Source: Plasmodium coatneyi (Eukaryota; Apicomplexa; Aconoidasida; Haemosporida; Plasmodiidae). Taken from it: 64,000 nt of DNA. The notes under the pieces are model-generated. The model saw only the letters and a program-made list of their open reading frames with translations. It ran no database searches and was not told the origin of the DNA. Positions within the stretch are counted from its first letter, which is position 1; the number at the start of each line of letters is the position of its first letter. Made by a program: the position numbers and the translations under genes. Positions 44,701 through 54,693 of this stretch are shown here, one piece after another. The stretch spans positions 310,001 through 374,000 of the forward strand of contig NC_033559.1 of the NCBI RefSeq assembly GCF_001680005.1, written 5' to 3'.

Positions 44701-46850
44701 AAAGCCGTGGAGGCAACCATCACAACAGTGGAAGAAACAACTACCGTAATAATCAGGCAAACCTTGGAGGCACGAATCACAACCTCATGTTTGCTAGATG
44801 CGAAGGAAGAATACAGCCTAGTAGTAATAACATCAGTAGTGTAGAGAGCTTGCGAAGATACAACTATCGGGAGCAGTACCACCAGCAGCACCACCACAAC
44901 CACCCCTTTGATGAAAATAATGGAGGAGGCGCTTATTGGATATTTAATGGAAGTGCTCTGCAGAATTATCGAAGGAGTCCAAGGTCCTATCATATCCCCA
45001 ACAGTGGTAACTTTGTTAATTTGGCTAACCGAATAACAATGACAGGGAACAATCCTCATTCTAGTGGCGGCAGTAACGGAGCGTGCTTGAATACACAGGG
45101 TGCGCACCAACAACAACACCACAACCACAACCATAACCACTATCAGCAGCAGAATAATCCCCTTCACCAATTCCACCAACACCAGCAGTACCAGCAGCAA
45201 CACCACCACCACAATCGGGACACGTACTTCTACAACTACCTCCAACATAGAGTTAACCACCAGGGGAATGCTGAACGTATAACTAACGGAAACGACGTTA
45301 ATGAAAACAGCGACCATGAAAATGGGAACAACGGCTTCCCCAATGAGCGCATCAATAACGCCAGGAATAATGACCATGCGAATGGGACACCTGGTGCTGG
45401 CGGTAGTCAAAACACAAGTCATCACAGCAGTGGAAGTAGTACCACCAATCGTTATAACGGGCATATGTGTCTAAATCACGGGGGGCAGGAAAACCGCGAT
45501 GGCTCCAACCGGGCCAATCGACCGCATCGACCTTATCACGGAAATAATCCCCTCAACGAGATGATTAGCGTTAACGCTGAAAGAAGTCGAATGAACAGAA
45601 GAGGCTATTACAATGCGCCTTTAGGAAGAAGAAGCCTCTTAGATGTGAAGTACGAAGAAGTTTTCTCTCCAAGGCAGTTTCCCCACGCAAGCCACAATGG
45701 AAGTTTGTATGTGCATGGCGTAGGGAGAATGAACCCCGTAGTATGCAGTGCCCCCATCGTAGGAGCAAACACCTTCCGCAACAACATCTTTAAGTCGTGC
45801 CAGAGTGTTCACATGCATCATGTGGAAGACAGTCCCAATCACTGTCACCATAGTAGTTTAGATCAGAGTCACGAAGTGAAAGTAAGAAGGGATGAGGAAG
45901 CAACTACAAAGGAAGGCGAGCAGAGCTACCAAAATGGTGACTCAAGTAATGATGCACAATGTGTAAGCATGGGTGTAGTAAACAATACACAAAGGAGTGA
46001 TCCAATCGTTCTGAATGAAAACCTTCGCAGTGCTTCCAATTGTGAGAGGAAGGTGAGCATGAGCCCGCAGAAAAAGAGCAACAAGGGAAGCAACGATGTA
46101 GTAGACGCTCGCAGTGGTATGGTTTATTGGAGCCCCGTAAGCGAAGCCTGTTGGAACGTCGTAAATGAAAGGGATTTTCTCACCAACAATGTTTCGAGCG
46201 ATGTGGCCTGTAGTGCATGTGGGAGGAGGGAGAATTACTGGAAGCCGGAGAGCGCCTACAAGAAGAGGCACCTCGCGGAAACGTTTATGTACCATAGCCT
46301 GTCCACCGTGGAAGAGGAAGAAGAGGATGAAATGGGAAATAGTCCTAACGAGGGGGAAAATATGAACCAGTCTGCCCAGATGAACGAACAGGGAGAGTCG
46401 GACAGCCAAGATGAAGAGGACCATTGCGGTGGAAGATGCGATGCCAGTTTCGATGCCCCCTGCGAGGACGACGTGAGCACGAAGAACATCAACACCGCTG
46501 CAGCACAGACAGGCTTATTTAACGAAGTAGAGCCCCTCAACTTCATTTACGACTACATCCACGGTTTAGGGACAAACGAGATGGATAACTCCAGCATCAA
46601 CCAAAGACTCATGTGGGAAGAAAATGAAGAAATAATGAACCTCCTAAATAGCTCTAACGTGAAAACGAAAAAAATTAGCTCCCTGAGCATATTCCCCATG
46701 GTGCATCTGTCACACTACAACTCTGAGTATAGACAAACAGATGAGCAGCACCTCGACGAAAAAGAAATCACGAAAAGAGTGTTATACACTGAACGCGACA
46801 ATTTTTGTGAACATAATGGGATTCTGTCTTCGATAAAGATGAGTAACTGA
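41718..46850 (+). CDS. RING-type E3 ubiquitin ligase with two C-terminal-side FHA domains
   Basis: Intronless, 1710 aa. Residues 1 to about 390 are Asn/Glu/Ser-rich. A C3HC4 RING finger spans Cys401 to Cys438 (LTCPICLDYFYLPVTMNCGH ... CPLCRQ). FHA-like domain 1 is at about 607-685 (SVSLSHLIFV, DCGSTIGTMIKVNNN, GDIIHIGDRLEVTV), lacking the usual Gly-Arg and Asn. FHA domain 2 is at about 832-915 with fuller motifs (VVLGRGPY, NGYVSREHCLIYY, LLRDTSTLGTFLKI). Between them is a GTA tandem repeat (about 725-742). After about 940 come Gly/Ser, then His/Gln/Asn-rich tracts, and an acidic C-terminal region. RING domains recruit E2 enzymes and FHA domains bind phosphothreonine, so a phospho-directed ubiquitin ligase, perhaps nuclear, is inferred. 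From memory, a RING-finger gene near tGloII on P. falciparum chromosome 12 may be the orthologue. Confidence 0.88.
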   Translation: MNESNNKGRTRRRRSNNNGSNSEDSEENNFIVNDDGMFIDDNESLEDECTTPKDDEDSVNSRRKRTDRLNKKENKNMASERGESNNGSGSLRRSVNNPHGQQQAHEQYSSRHPEGSNSSILINGAPSEGAMLDSSLQNSNMPNGTTQGITNNIRNGLFVFNGDNILGGNDGTGNSGTLGVNQDPLDGVAASVALNVGANAISNIAANVHECEGIKNDPLSHIHGGERDNVFVNGSSNYFVQNGVHAESNHADEVRDAWDDPMEEQQHQEDEEEQQQEQQSNQYEELSRENQANALMQGVELSEVRARENIKKKDDEVERNMLHMVENGPINDELVVASILNHENELESESHVNTLSGAVGRISTGDSSIPGVGAQGSPVALPTGGLTVESFIQCLKRELTCPICLDYFYLPVTMNCGHTFCRYCIGHNKLNGKNCPLCRQALGHTVCINTIISNLVRIYNLRRKSIKVYKSIEIVNTVDEIWWNENFIKPQVSVPLFLRIFLNDMISVPVFFDDLTACIVDFFTVNNLWSKAKWVFNINDCKIFSELIGYDKDNKEVTNDRLHAWVENYITQNPSMCIRKDEKIILKIIQDRTHKIDSQFFDSSALPNRLPWDGGRHVKSLIHMPHSSVSLSHLIFVKAENNNLGVVDCGSTIGTMIKVNNNHVLKEGDIIHIGDRLEVTVSIDKNTAGMPYKGYVWDKKSNKVLDRHELNELMKEKGKEGAEEAAGTAGTAGTAGTAGPALDKENEDDAEQRDEAAPESRVDPSAERLQEGISEQAAERGADAQDSANNMGEDDLPSYCENIESNLLIKFDFGTVKDEVTLKTEYIDPKGVVLGRGPYAQSSYKKLSVTNSNGYVSREHCLIYYDGTKPVGERWLLRDTSTLGTFLKIPPFSEPVPLPVGSIFKAGQCKIEVCSRDSAQFSQHPARSISLLNSNNRPNMGPPNPDDNRNNDNGNGNPSSQNNSGGGQGSGSGASGGAGSGSGSGEGNERANGRQSRGGNHHNSGRNNYRNNQANLGGTNHNLMFARCEGRIQPSSNNISSVESLRRYNYREQYHQQHHHNHPFDENNGGGAYWIFNGSALQNYRRSPRSYHIPNSGNFVNLANRITMTGNNPHSSGGSNGACLNTQGAHQQQHHNHNHNHYQQQNNPLHQFHQHQQYQQQHHHHNRDTYFYNYLQHRVNHQGNAERITNGNDVNENSDHENGNNGFPNERINNARNNDHANGTPGAGGSQNTSHHSSGSSTTNRYNGHMCLNHGGQENRDGSNRANRPHRPYHGNNPLNEMISVNAERSRMNRRGYYNAPLGRRSLLDVKYEEVFSPRQFPHASHNGSLYVHGVGRMNPVVCSAPIVGANTFRNNIFKSCQSVHMHHVEDSPNHCHHSSLDQSHEVKVRRDEEATTKEGEQSYQNGDSSNDAQCVSMGVVNNTQRSDPIVLNENLRSASNCERKVSMSPQKKSNKGSNDVVDARSGMVYWSPVSEACWNVVNERDFLTNNVSSDVACSACGRRENYWKPESAYKKRHLAETFMYHSLSTVEEEEEDEMGNSPNEGENMNQSAQMNEQGESDSQDEEDHCGGRCDASFDAPCEDDVSTKNINTAAAQTGLFNEVEPLNFIYDYIHGLGTNEMDNSSINQRLMWEENEEIMNLLNSSNVKTKKISSLSIFPMVHLSHYNSEYRQTDEQHLDEKEITKRVLYTERDNFCEHNGILSSIKMSN
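43896..43942 (+). repeat. In-frame tandem repeat encoding Gly-Thr-Ala
   Basis: A GCAGGAACA nonamer repeated about five times, the last unit degenerate, in the linker between the two FHA domains. A hydrophilic acidic linker follows it. Confidence 0.8.
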
Positions 46851-49254
46851 GAGAAAAATTAGACGGCACGTAACCATGCACTTGTGCTTCTCATCAGCCA
46901 TGGAAATGTAGAAATAACCTCCACGGTGAAGACACATCATAGAGTGTACAATAAATATCATGCGTGTGGAACACTGTACCCACGAAAGAGGTAGTAGTAG
47001 TTTGTATGTCCGTAGTTTCAATGTTTTGTATAGCGCAATTATTACCTTGCGAATAATCAAGAAAATACAAGTGCGTGTTCAATGCAACAAAAAAAAAACA
47101 CACAAACGGAAGTATTACTCCCGCCTAGGGAACAGATCCACGCACACATTCACCACGTATGAGTATTCACCTTTCACGTTTATTCTACGTCCGGAAAATG
47201 AATTGACAAGAAAAACGTCTGTATAGTAACAACTCCAGAGAGCAGTATCCACGCGTGGGTAAACATGCAAGCCGAACAACTTCGGGAGTGTAGATCCCCT
47301 TTTCTTCACTCACCCTGGTAAATGACCCTTAAAGTGGAGGCAAATCAAAACAGGAACGCAGCGACGTTTATCACTTCTGTACAGAACTTCGAACATTGTA
47401 CACATGCGTGCGTGTGTGTGTATGCTTATATGCATGTTTGCATAAGAGGTGAACTCGTCACATACACGCGTGTACGCATGTGGACAATGCATCCCATCCC
47501 TGCATACACTCATTGAAGACGCGCACCACACCCTCTTCATTTTTTTTTTTTTTTTTTTTTTGGACCCCCCTTGAAATATTTACATGAAAAGCATAAATAT
47601 AAAACAGCACACCCATGAAACATTTGTTAAGACGTTTATTTGGAAGATAATGCGAAGCAGCATTGTTTATTTGTTCATTTCAGTATCCCCTTATTATTTT
47701 AATAAAAATATGCACTGCAGAAGGGCTTGCTGCTCACCTTGCAGTTGGCCTTCCTGCAGGCATTGCAGTTAGTATGACATGTGTTACACCCATGATACAT
47801 CAGATGGGTGTACGAGAGAGCATTGCCCCTTCTTTGCATTTCCCATCATTTTTGCAGTTACACGCACACACACACACTACATTGTCAATAAAAAATGAAC
47901 AGACCAAAACAGACGAAGAGCACGGTGTGTGGCATGTAAGGATATGTGTACAAACAGTCTGAGATTTATATGCCCCGCCGTGTGTTTGTGCGTGTTTTTG
48001 AGTCCACTGAGCTTAATTCGCCACATCAAAAATGCCAGACATATATTCATGTTTTTAAATGATATAAGTATTGTATGCTTGTGTATTACTGTGTACATAG
48101 GTAAATACAAACCAGGACAAGTGTTATGTGTGTGCAGGTGCATATGGATATGCTCACCCGAAACGATAATCGTTTCTCATCATTTTTTAATTTTTTTAAT
48201 TTTTTTTTTTTAAACACATACATATCACATATAACTACGACTGGTTAATAAAAATGAAAATAAATGAACAGAATAAAGTTTTACTAGAAAAAATGGATAC
48301 GCACAACTCGTTTGGAGTTTTTTTTTTTAAAAAGACAACAGATGTCGGATGAGCGAACAGATGAGATTTACGACTGGAAAGAAGTTGCCTCATTATCCGG
48401 TTCCTCATTCAAAAGGGTAACACCGTTGCTGCGTAGCTAGTCATTTGATCCTCGTTCACCCGAATCGCATCCCTTTATCATTATCATCATATGTTACTAT
48501 TTATCTTTTTCGTTTAATTAGTTCTTACACGGTGTTCTTTCTACTTATGCATGGAATATATATTTTTTTTTTTTTTTTTTTTTTCTCTTACGTGTGAACG
48601 GTACACGAATAAACAGTCGTGACACGTGGATAAACGTGGAAGGCATATGCCAGTGGCTTCACGAGATGGAAGACGCGAGAGGCTCAAAAACAAAAAAGTG
48701 CGTGCCCAGTGCCTATGCACATAAAAATGTCTCCATCTTTGCTTCATGCACACATTTTTGTTTGCCTCCTTCGCGTGCGGGGGGGAAAAAGGCGTGTGTA
48801 CTGTACGTATATGTAAGCACATACGTATGCATGTATGGCTCCTCGAAGGCATTGAAAAAAAATTAAGACAAAAATGGCTAGTCAGAATGGCTTGTCAAAA
48901 TGGCTAGCCAAAACGGCTAGTCAAAATAGTGAGTCAAAAAATGTGTACGGGTCACTTTATACCTAATTTTTGCGGTATCACATGGGGGAGGAGGGGATAG
49001 TAACACTGTCGCTACGTTATGCTGATACTTCCTGTTTTCTTTCCCCTTAAGAAATAATCAAAACCGATGGATGAAAAACGGAAGCGCGCTCTACACTTCT
49101 GCTAGACATGTAAACAGTTCGGGTGAATGTGTGTACCCCGTACCTCCCCTGCTTGGTTTTCCGCTCTTGTACACTTTGCACACATTGAGCACTTTCCACA
49201 CATAGTACATACTTCTTCTCAGCTGGTGGCTCAATTGGGGAAATTCACTTCTGT
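46851..49254. other. Intergenic between convergent genes
   Basis: 3' flanks of the RING/FHA gene and the NASP gene. T-tracts at 47540-47561 and 48563-48584, a 13-bp tandem repeat at 48871-48935, and GT/TG-rich runs. No gene supported. Confidence 0.5.
48871..48935 (+). repeat. Tandem repeat of a 13-bp unit, five copies
   Basis: Consensus AAAATGGCTAGTC; copies start at 48871, 48884, 48897, 48910 and 48923, the last most diverged. Noncoding, in the 3' intergenic region. Confidence 0.85.
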
Positions 49255-51368
49255 CTAATTTTTATAATTAGATAAGTTGATCCTTCTTCTCTTAGTTCCC
49301 TGCTCGTCACCATTCACCGTGGAAATAGTAATTTTGGTAACTTCGCTGTTTTCTTTGTTCAGCACTGCCTTGTCGAATTCGGACTGCACAGGCGGAGAAA
49401 AGAAAACAATATATATGTGTGTGTGTGTATATATACATGAATACACTTATATATATCACAATTGAAGTTGCAGTGCTGCGCGAGTGGAACCCTCGTGGGT
49501 GAGAGGACTTGCGCTTTTCTGATCCCTTGTGCATGTGCCCAATGGCCAATATGGTGTACACACTCTTAGTGCTAACCTTTGTCATGACTACCAAATCCTT
49601 GGCAATGGTTTGGCTTCCCAATTCCGTTCCTTCCTCGCCCTCCTCCTCTATTTGTCTCTTCAAGTCATTAATTTGTATTTGGACATCGTCGTATGTGTCC
49701 CGTATAATCTTCTCGTTCGTGTTGTCTGGCAGCGGGGTGGTTTTCTGTCTCACGTCCAGTAGGATTTTCTTCACCTTTTCGAAATAATCCACTGCTTCTT
49801 TTCTCTTTCCACAGAACATGTAACTCTGCGACAGGGAGATCAGGGGGGCGATCAGGTTTTCATCTCCCACCTTGTGCTTCTCCCGTAACTCCACGCATTT
49901 TTGGTACTCCTGCAGGGGGAAAGGGCGAATAGAAAGCGGCGAATGAGGAACGATAAATGAGACTGGGCAAAAATTGGCCCAACGGGAAACGATTTGCTGT
50001 CGTCCCATATGATCACTCTGCGCGCGGCTCAGCCCACCTTCAAGGCCTCCTCGAAAAAGTGGTTCAGTAAGCTAATATCCCCAAGGCGAATAAACACGTA
50101 GGTGTAGTTCAAAATGTCCTTCTTCGACATCTCCTTCTTCTGCTCCACCAAAAGTTCGTAACATTTTCTTGCGAATTCGAACATCTCAAAGGCAAGCTGG
50201 TTTGGGGGGTAGAACAAGGGAAAAAAAAATGCACAAATAGGTTCAAACGGGTCCGAAAGGGTCCGCATAGGTGCAAGCCGTTTCTCATTCAAACCAAGTG
50301 AAGCAAAAACGGTCCGCACGATGACAACGGCAGAACATTGCCATAAAAAATGAAGAACGCGTAGAAAAATTCTCCCGTGCGAAACATGCAATTTTGATTA
50401 CCTGCTCGTCTGTGACTTCTTCCTTCTCAGTTGAATCCTCCTCCGTGTCGGGCACTTCGATTTTTTTCTCTAAATGGGGGAAAAGGCAGAATGTTAACAT
50501 ATCACATTCAGAAGGATCGGCACGAGACAAACCGTCTCTTCGTCAGGAGAGGGTCCACATTATCACACCGCTTAAACCGCTGCACTAATTTTAAGGAATT
50601 ACTTTTTTTCAAGAATTCGAAGAGATCGTTTTTTTCTTCTTCCTTGGTCAGCAGGGCATCAGCAAAGGATAGGTAGTATTCACGCAAGTCGACGTGAATG
50701 CTCCCTTCTGCGTTTAATTCTTTCACTCTGCGAATGGGGGAGGGGATGGTCGTGGGTGTGCAGGGAGTGAAGACATATCAGCACCATTTTCACTTGGCAA
50801 AGAAAAGTAGCGCGACAAACGCGCAGAAAACATGTAGACTCTTTACTTCTTCTCCACGGCCATGGAAAACCTCTCCGCAGCAACATCGAAGTTTTTGTTC
50901 TCCTTAAATTCTAGGGTCCCCATGTCGAACAGTTCCTGTGCCGTTTTCTTTTCCAGGAGTTCTGCGGTTGGGGGAGGACGGAGCGGAAAGAACCAACAGG
51001 GGTGAACACACGGTACATATAGGAGTAACATGCAGCTACACATGAGTAACTTGCACTTGAATACTCAACATGGGGGACCCAAAGGGATACAGACACACAC
51101 ATGCGTCAACCCATGAGATCCTGTTACGCTGATGTTCTCTACTTACCCGCCTGTTCGTCCACTTCCGATTCGCCATTTGTGTTGGAGGTATCTTCAGCAA
51201 TTATTTCTTGTTCTGTGGATGGTGGAGAAACAAAAAAAAAAATAAATAAAAAAACCACGTGAATCCCACGGAACACATGTAGCCAGTCAAGCGGCTGGAA
51301 AAAGTGCCACAGGTTTGCTCCTTCCTAAATTTGCAAACTACACACATATGTTTTAACATACCTGACAT
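49255..51368 (-). CDS. NASP/SHNi-TPR family histone chaperone
   Basis: Eight exons with continuous phase: 51368-51362, 51212-51147, 50961-50847, 50727-50603, 50469-50402, 50196-50038, 49909-49577 and 49383-49255, about 333 aa. Exon 3 has a first TPR-like helix pair (ELFDMGTLEFKENKNFDVAA, ERFSMAVEKK). Exon 4 continues a split TPR. Exon 5 is an acidic insert (EVPDTEEDSTEKEEVTDEQ). Exons 6-7 carry the SHNi-TPR signature (YVFIRLGDISLLNHFFEEAL, EYQKCVELREKH) and another TPR (APLISLSQSYMFCGKRKEAV, DYFEKVKKIL), then a coiled coil. Exon 8 ends with a basic KRRR nuclear signal. NASP/Sim3/Hif1 proteins bind H3-H4 and supply H3 or CENP-A for chromatin assembly; the acidic interruption of a TPR is a hallmark. 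The seven-base first exon (ATG TCA G) is short, but frame and splice sites fit. Confidence 0.85.
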
Positions 51369-53706
51369 TGTGTTACACAAAATGAAAAAAAAGAAAAAAA
51401 GAAAAAATCACTAAAGAAGGGGAGTTTCTATTCGCTTATAGCCTTAACCAGTATAACCCCTAAATATGAAGGTAAGAAAACCACGTGTGGAACTGTTACG
51501 AATGAAGATTTTCGTACTTATTTATTTATTTATTTTTTTTTTTCTTGCGTGTGTTCGTGTAAAAATGGTTAACACGTTTAACGTTATTTTCAGGAACAAT
51601 GCCGAAAATGTAGTGTGATGTTTTTTTATTTTTTGATACTTAAGAAGGGTACTCCTTTTTGTTTGAAGTTCTTGTATGGGACCAAGGACATATAAAATTT
51701 GAGAGGGACATGCGTATGTTATATTTTAACTCTCTTTTTTTTTTTTTTTTTTTGCGAATGGCAAATGTGCGTGCTATTTTTTTCTCTTTCTCACTTCATA
51801 AGGTGCATGTAGTGACCCAGCTAAAATGTCAAAGGAGAGTGTGGGGGGGATTCGGCAGCTGCAGTTAGATAAAGCATCATAAGCACGTATGTTGGCATAT
51901 ATAAATGTATATATTCATGCAGTTACTCCCTTAACGTTAGAAGGAGCGATGTGGCATGGATGTGTGCACAAGGGTTCGTGTTCGCGCGACAGGGTACGCG
52001 ACGCCGGTTTGGATCCCATCACTAATTTAACCCTGCGCGATAATTCGCGTATGGCCATAACGAATCAAACACATTTGGAAGTGCACATTTGTGTACTCTC
52101 ACCACAAAAGGTGCGAAAAAACTGTATAAATATATTTTTTTTTAATTTCTGAGGAACGCAAATGGGTCATTGCACTTTGGCTTAACTTCATGCCAATGTA
52201 TGTCATTGTGTGCGCTCGTGCCACGGGGAGTTAATTTCTCCACGTGCTTCTTAAACGACCGCCTTGTATATCTACATGGGCACACAGAAACGCCCATAAT
52301 TATGCGAACGCTTTAATTTGAACTTTTGTCTTAAAGGAAAAAAAAAAATTTGGTACATGTAGAGCAAACGCGTACACATAAGTAAACATTTTCCCTTTTC
52401 TTCCTTCATTTGTGGAAGAGCATAATTGAAAAAAAAAAATCCCGCAGAAGCATATATACCTATTCCACCGCGCAAGTATAGCGGAAGTCCTTCTACTTTA
52501 AAAAAAAAATAATGATAAAAAGATATCACCAAGTTAGGAAAATATGGTACCCCCCTACATTTAGAACATTTGGAAAGGTCCTTTCTTTCTTCATTTCTAC
52601 ACTGTAAACACTGGGTATGTACATTTATCTTTGCGCACAAATGGGGGGGTGTTGAGGAAAGAAGTCCACTCGTATAATCACTACGTCCATTTGGATTCCT
52701 ATGAATCGTCATGCCAATTTTAACGGCGCTGATTGGCCTCTTTTCCCTGTGCACTCAGTAGCAGTACACGCAGCGCGTGTAGCGTATCCCACAAAAAGGG
52801 AAGCCAAACGATCAGGGGAATCACACATACATGACCCAGTTACGGGTGCATATAGGAGATGTTAACTTGTTTCATTCCCCCGTTTTGCATGTTGCATCGG
52901 GGGTGGGCATGCTTCTGTTTCGTTCTACCCACGCGGTATCCTCTTTAGCGGCTCAACGTCTGGGTGCGAAAATCAACAAAATGGTTCAATCTGGAATGGC
53001 CTAAAGTGGTACACTAGCGAATACGTTACGAAGGGGAACCGAGCAGGGAAACAACAGATTAGGGAAGCGCCCAACACACTTTTGAAGTGAACTCACTCAA
53101 AGCTTTAACTTTTCCTCACCCCCCCTTGAACCAGAATCTGTTCAGCGCCCCTCACATAATGCAGTTCGATGATAGTAAGACATGCGCAATTCCATACGGG
53201 AAGATGCGCTAAAAATGCGAAAAAAAAAAAAAAACGGAGCTTCCCAAAAAAAGTATAGTAATCCACCGTGCCGCAAACTAACAATCCCGCTTATCACAAG
53301 TGTGCAATGTTTGCATAAATGACGTGGAGTTGTTCGATTTTCCGCGCAATTCATCTTAAAAAATGTGTGCACAATAAAACAAAGTACAAAATGAAAAAAC
53401 GGTATGCCTGAGGATTAAGTGTTCATTCTGTTAATGCTACACAGTGTAACTAATTTGGCCTGCTTTGCCAAAAGGCGCAGGAGAAATTTGCGCCCGCGGT
53501 TAGGTCAAAGGCGAGAAAAAAGTTGCTCTTCGTGGGGTTAAAAAGAAGGGTATCCCCTGTTGTTCGTGATTTTTGCTATTCGGTTTGCTATCCCTTTTTG
53601 CTATCCTCCTTTGAGACCCCCTTTTGGTGTTCCTTTTTATGCGTTTTTTTTTTTCCTTTTTTTCCGCCCCTGTTCAACGCTGACGCAGCTTCCACCTCCG
53701 CAAAGG
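51369..53706. other. Intergenic between divergent genes
   Basis: Promoter region for the NASP gene (minus) and glyoxalase II gene (plus). T-tract at about 51736-51754, A-runs near 52501-52510 and 53221-53234. Open frames lack coding signals. I see no gene. Confidence 0.5.
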
Positions 53707-54693
53707 ATGAAGATCGCGGGGGCCATCGTGGCGATAAACTACTTCTCCCCAGTGAGAACAACTCCCCGACTGTCTTTGTCGAATAGGCTATTTTTCGAAA
53801 GGGGATTTTCCAGCAGAAATAATATATATAGTACCCGCTTCACCAAGAAGGACAAAAAATATTTCATCGTGAAGAAACCTGATATGTGCACAAATGTGAT
53901 CATCGTCCCAATGTACAGAGATAACTACTCCTACATTTTTTACGATGACAAGGATGAAGGAGTGGCAGTGGATCCAAGTGACCACAACGTCGTTAACGAA
54001 GTCGCCGAAATGGAAAATATAAAAATAAAAAATGTGCTATGTACACATAAACATGCTGACCATAATGGGGGAAATAGCTATTTTTTTAAGAAAAAAATTA
54101 ATGTATACGGAATTAAAGAAAAGGATAATAAATACATAAATAGGAATCTTCAAAACTTACAAAGTTTCGAAATAAATAACTTTAAAATTTCCACATTTTT
54201 GTCACATTTTCACTGTAATAATCATATTTCATACTTAGTGGAAAATTCCCAAAAAGACCCTTCAAAAGGAAAAATATTTTTTACGGGTGATTTTTTGTTC
54301 ATATGTGGACTGGGCAAAAATTTCGAAGGCAACAATTTAGACTTGCGCACTTCTGTGAACAATTTAAAAAAGCTACAAAAGGATGAAGCAAAAATTTACA
54401 TTTTTTGCGGACATGAATATACACAAGACAATGTAAAATTTGCCTTAAGTGTAGATGGGGATAACCCCCAATTGGCTGCCTTTCATCAGCAACTTATGCA
54501 AAACGAAAATATGCTTCCCACTGTGCCTTCTCTCCTGGAGGATGAATTTGCATACAACCCTTTCTTGCGGTGTCACGACGAGTACATACAGAACGAAATT
54601 AAAAAGTACGCAAAAAGGAACCATTACGTTATTAGTGCCAAGTCTGAGTACATTGCTCTTTTGCGCGTCATGAAGGATAACTTTAAGTGCTGA
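53707..54693 (+). CDS. tGloII: Glyoxalase II (hydroxyacylglutathione hydrolase), N-terminally extended, likely organelle-targeted
   Basis: Metallo-beta-lactamase-fold enzyme that hydrolyses S-lactoylglutathione to lactate and glutathione, ending methylglyoxal detoxification. From the ATG at 53707 it is 328 aa. The metal ligands are visible: THKHADH (His114, His116, Asp118, His119), His173 in HCNNHISYL, Asp195 in FFTGDFLF, and His236 in FCGHEYT. The catalytic domain starts at about residue 60. The first 55 residues (MKIAGAIVAINYFSPVRTTP, then Arg/Ser/Asn/Lys-rich) look like a weak signal plus basic transit peptide, as in the apicoplast-targeted tGloII rather than the cytosolic cGloII. The frame is open upstream without an ATG. 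The usual Cys in the GCGRFFEG-like loop is Leu (CGLGKNFEG). Intronless. Confidence 0.9.
   Translation: MKIAGAIVAINYFSPVRTTPRLSLSNRLFFERGFSSRNNIYSTRFTKKDKKYFIVKKPDMCTNVIIVPMYRDNYSYIFYDDKDEGVAVDPSDHNVVNEVAEMENIKIKNVLCTHKHADHNGGNSYFFKKKINVYGIKEKDNKYINRNLQNLQSFEINNFKISTFLSHFHCNNHISYLVENSQKDPSKGKIFFTGDFLFICGLGKNFEGNNLDLRTSVNNLKKLQKDEAKIYIFCGHEYTQDNVKFALSVDGDNPQLAAFHQQLMQNENMLPTVPSLLEDEFAYNPFLRCHDEYIQNEIKKYAKRNHYVISAKSEYIALLRVMKDNFKC

Noticed and set aside
44508..45464. 318-codon frame antisense to the RING/FHA gene
   Set aside because: It is the complement of His/Asn/Gly-rich repeats (Val/Leu/Ile-rich as a result); the sense gene has domains and the antisense none.
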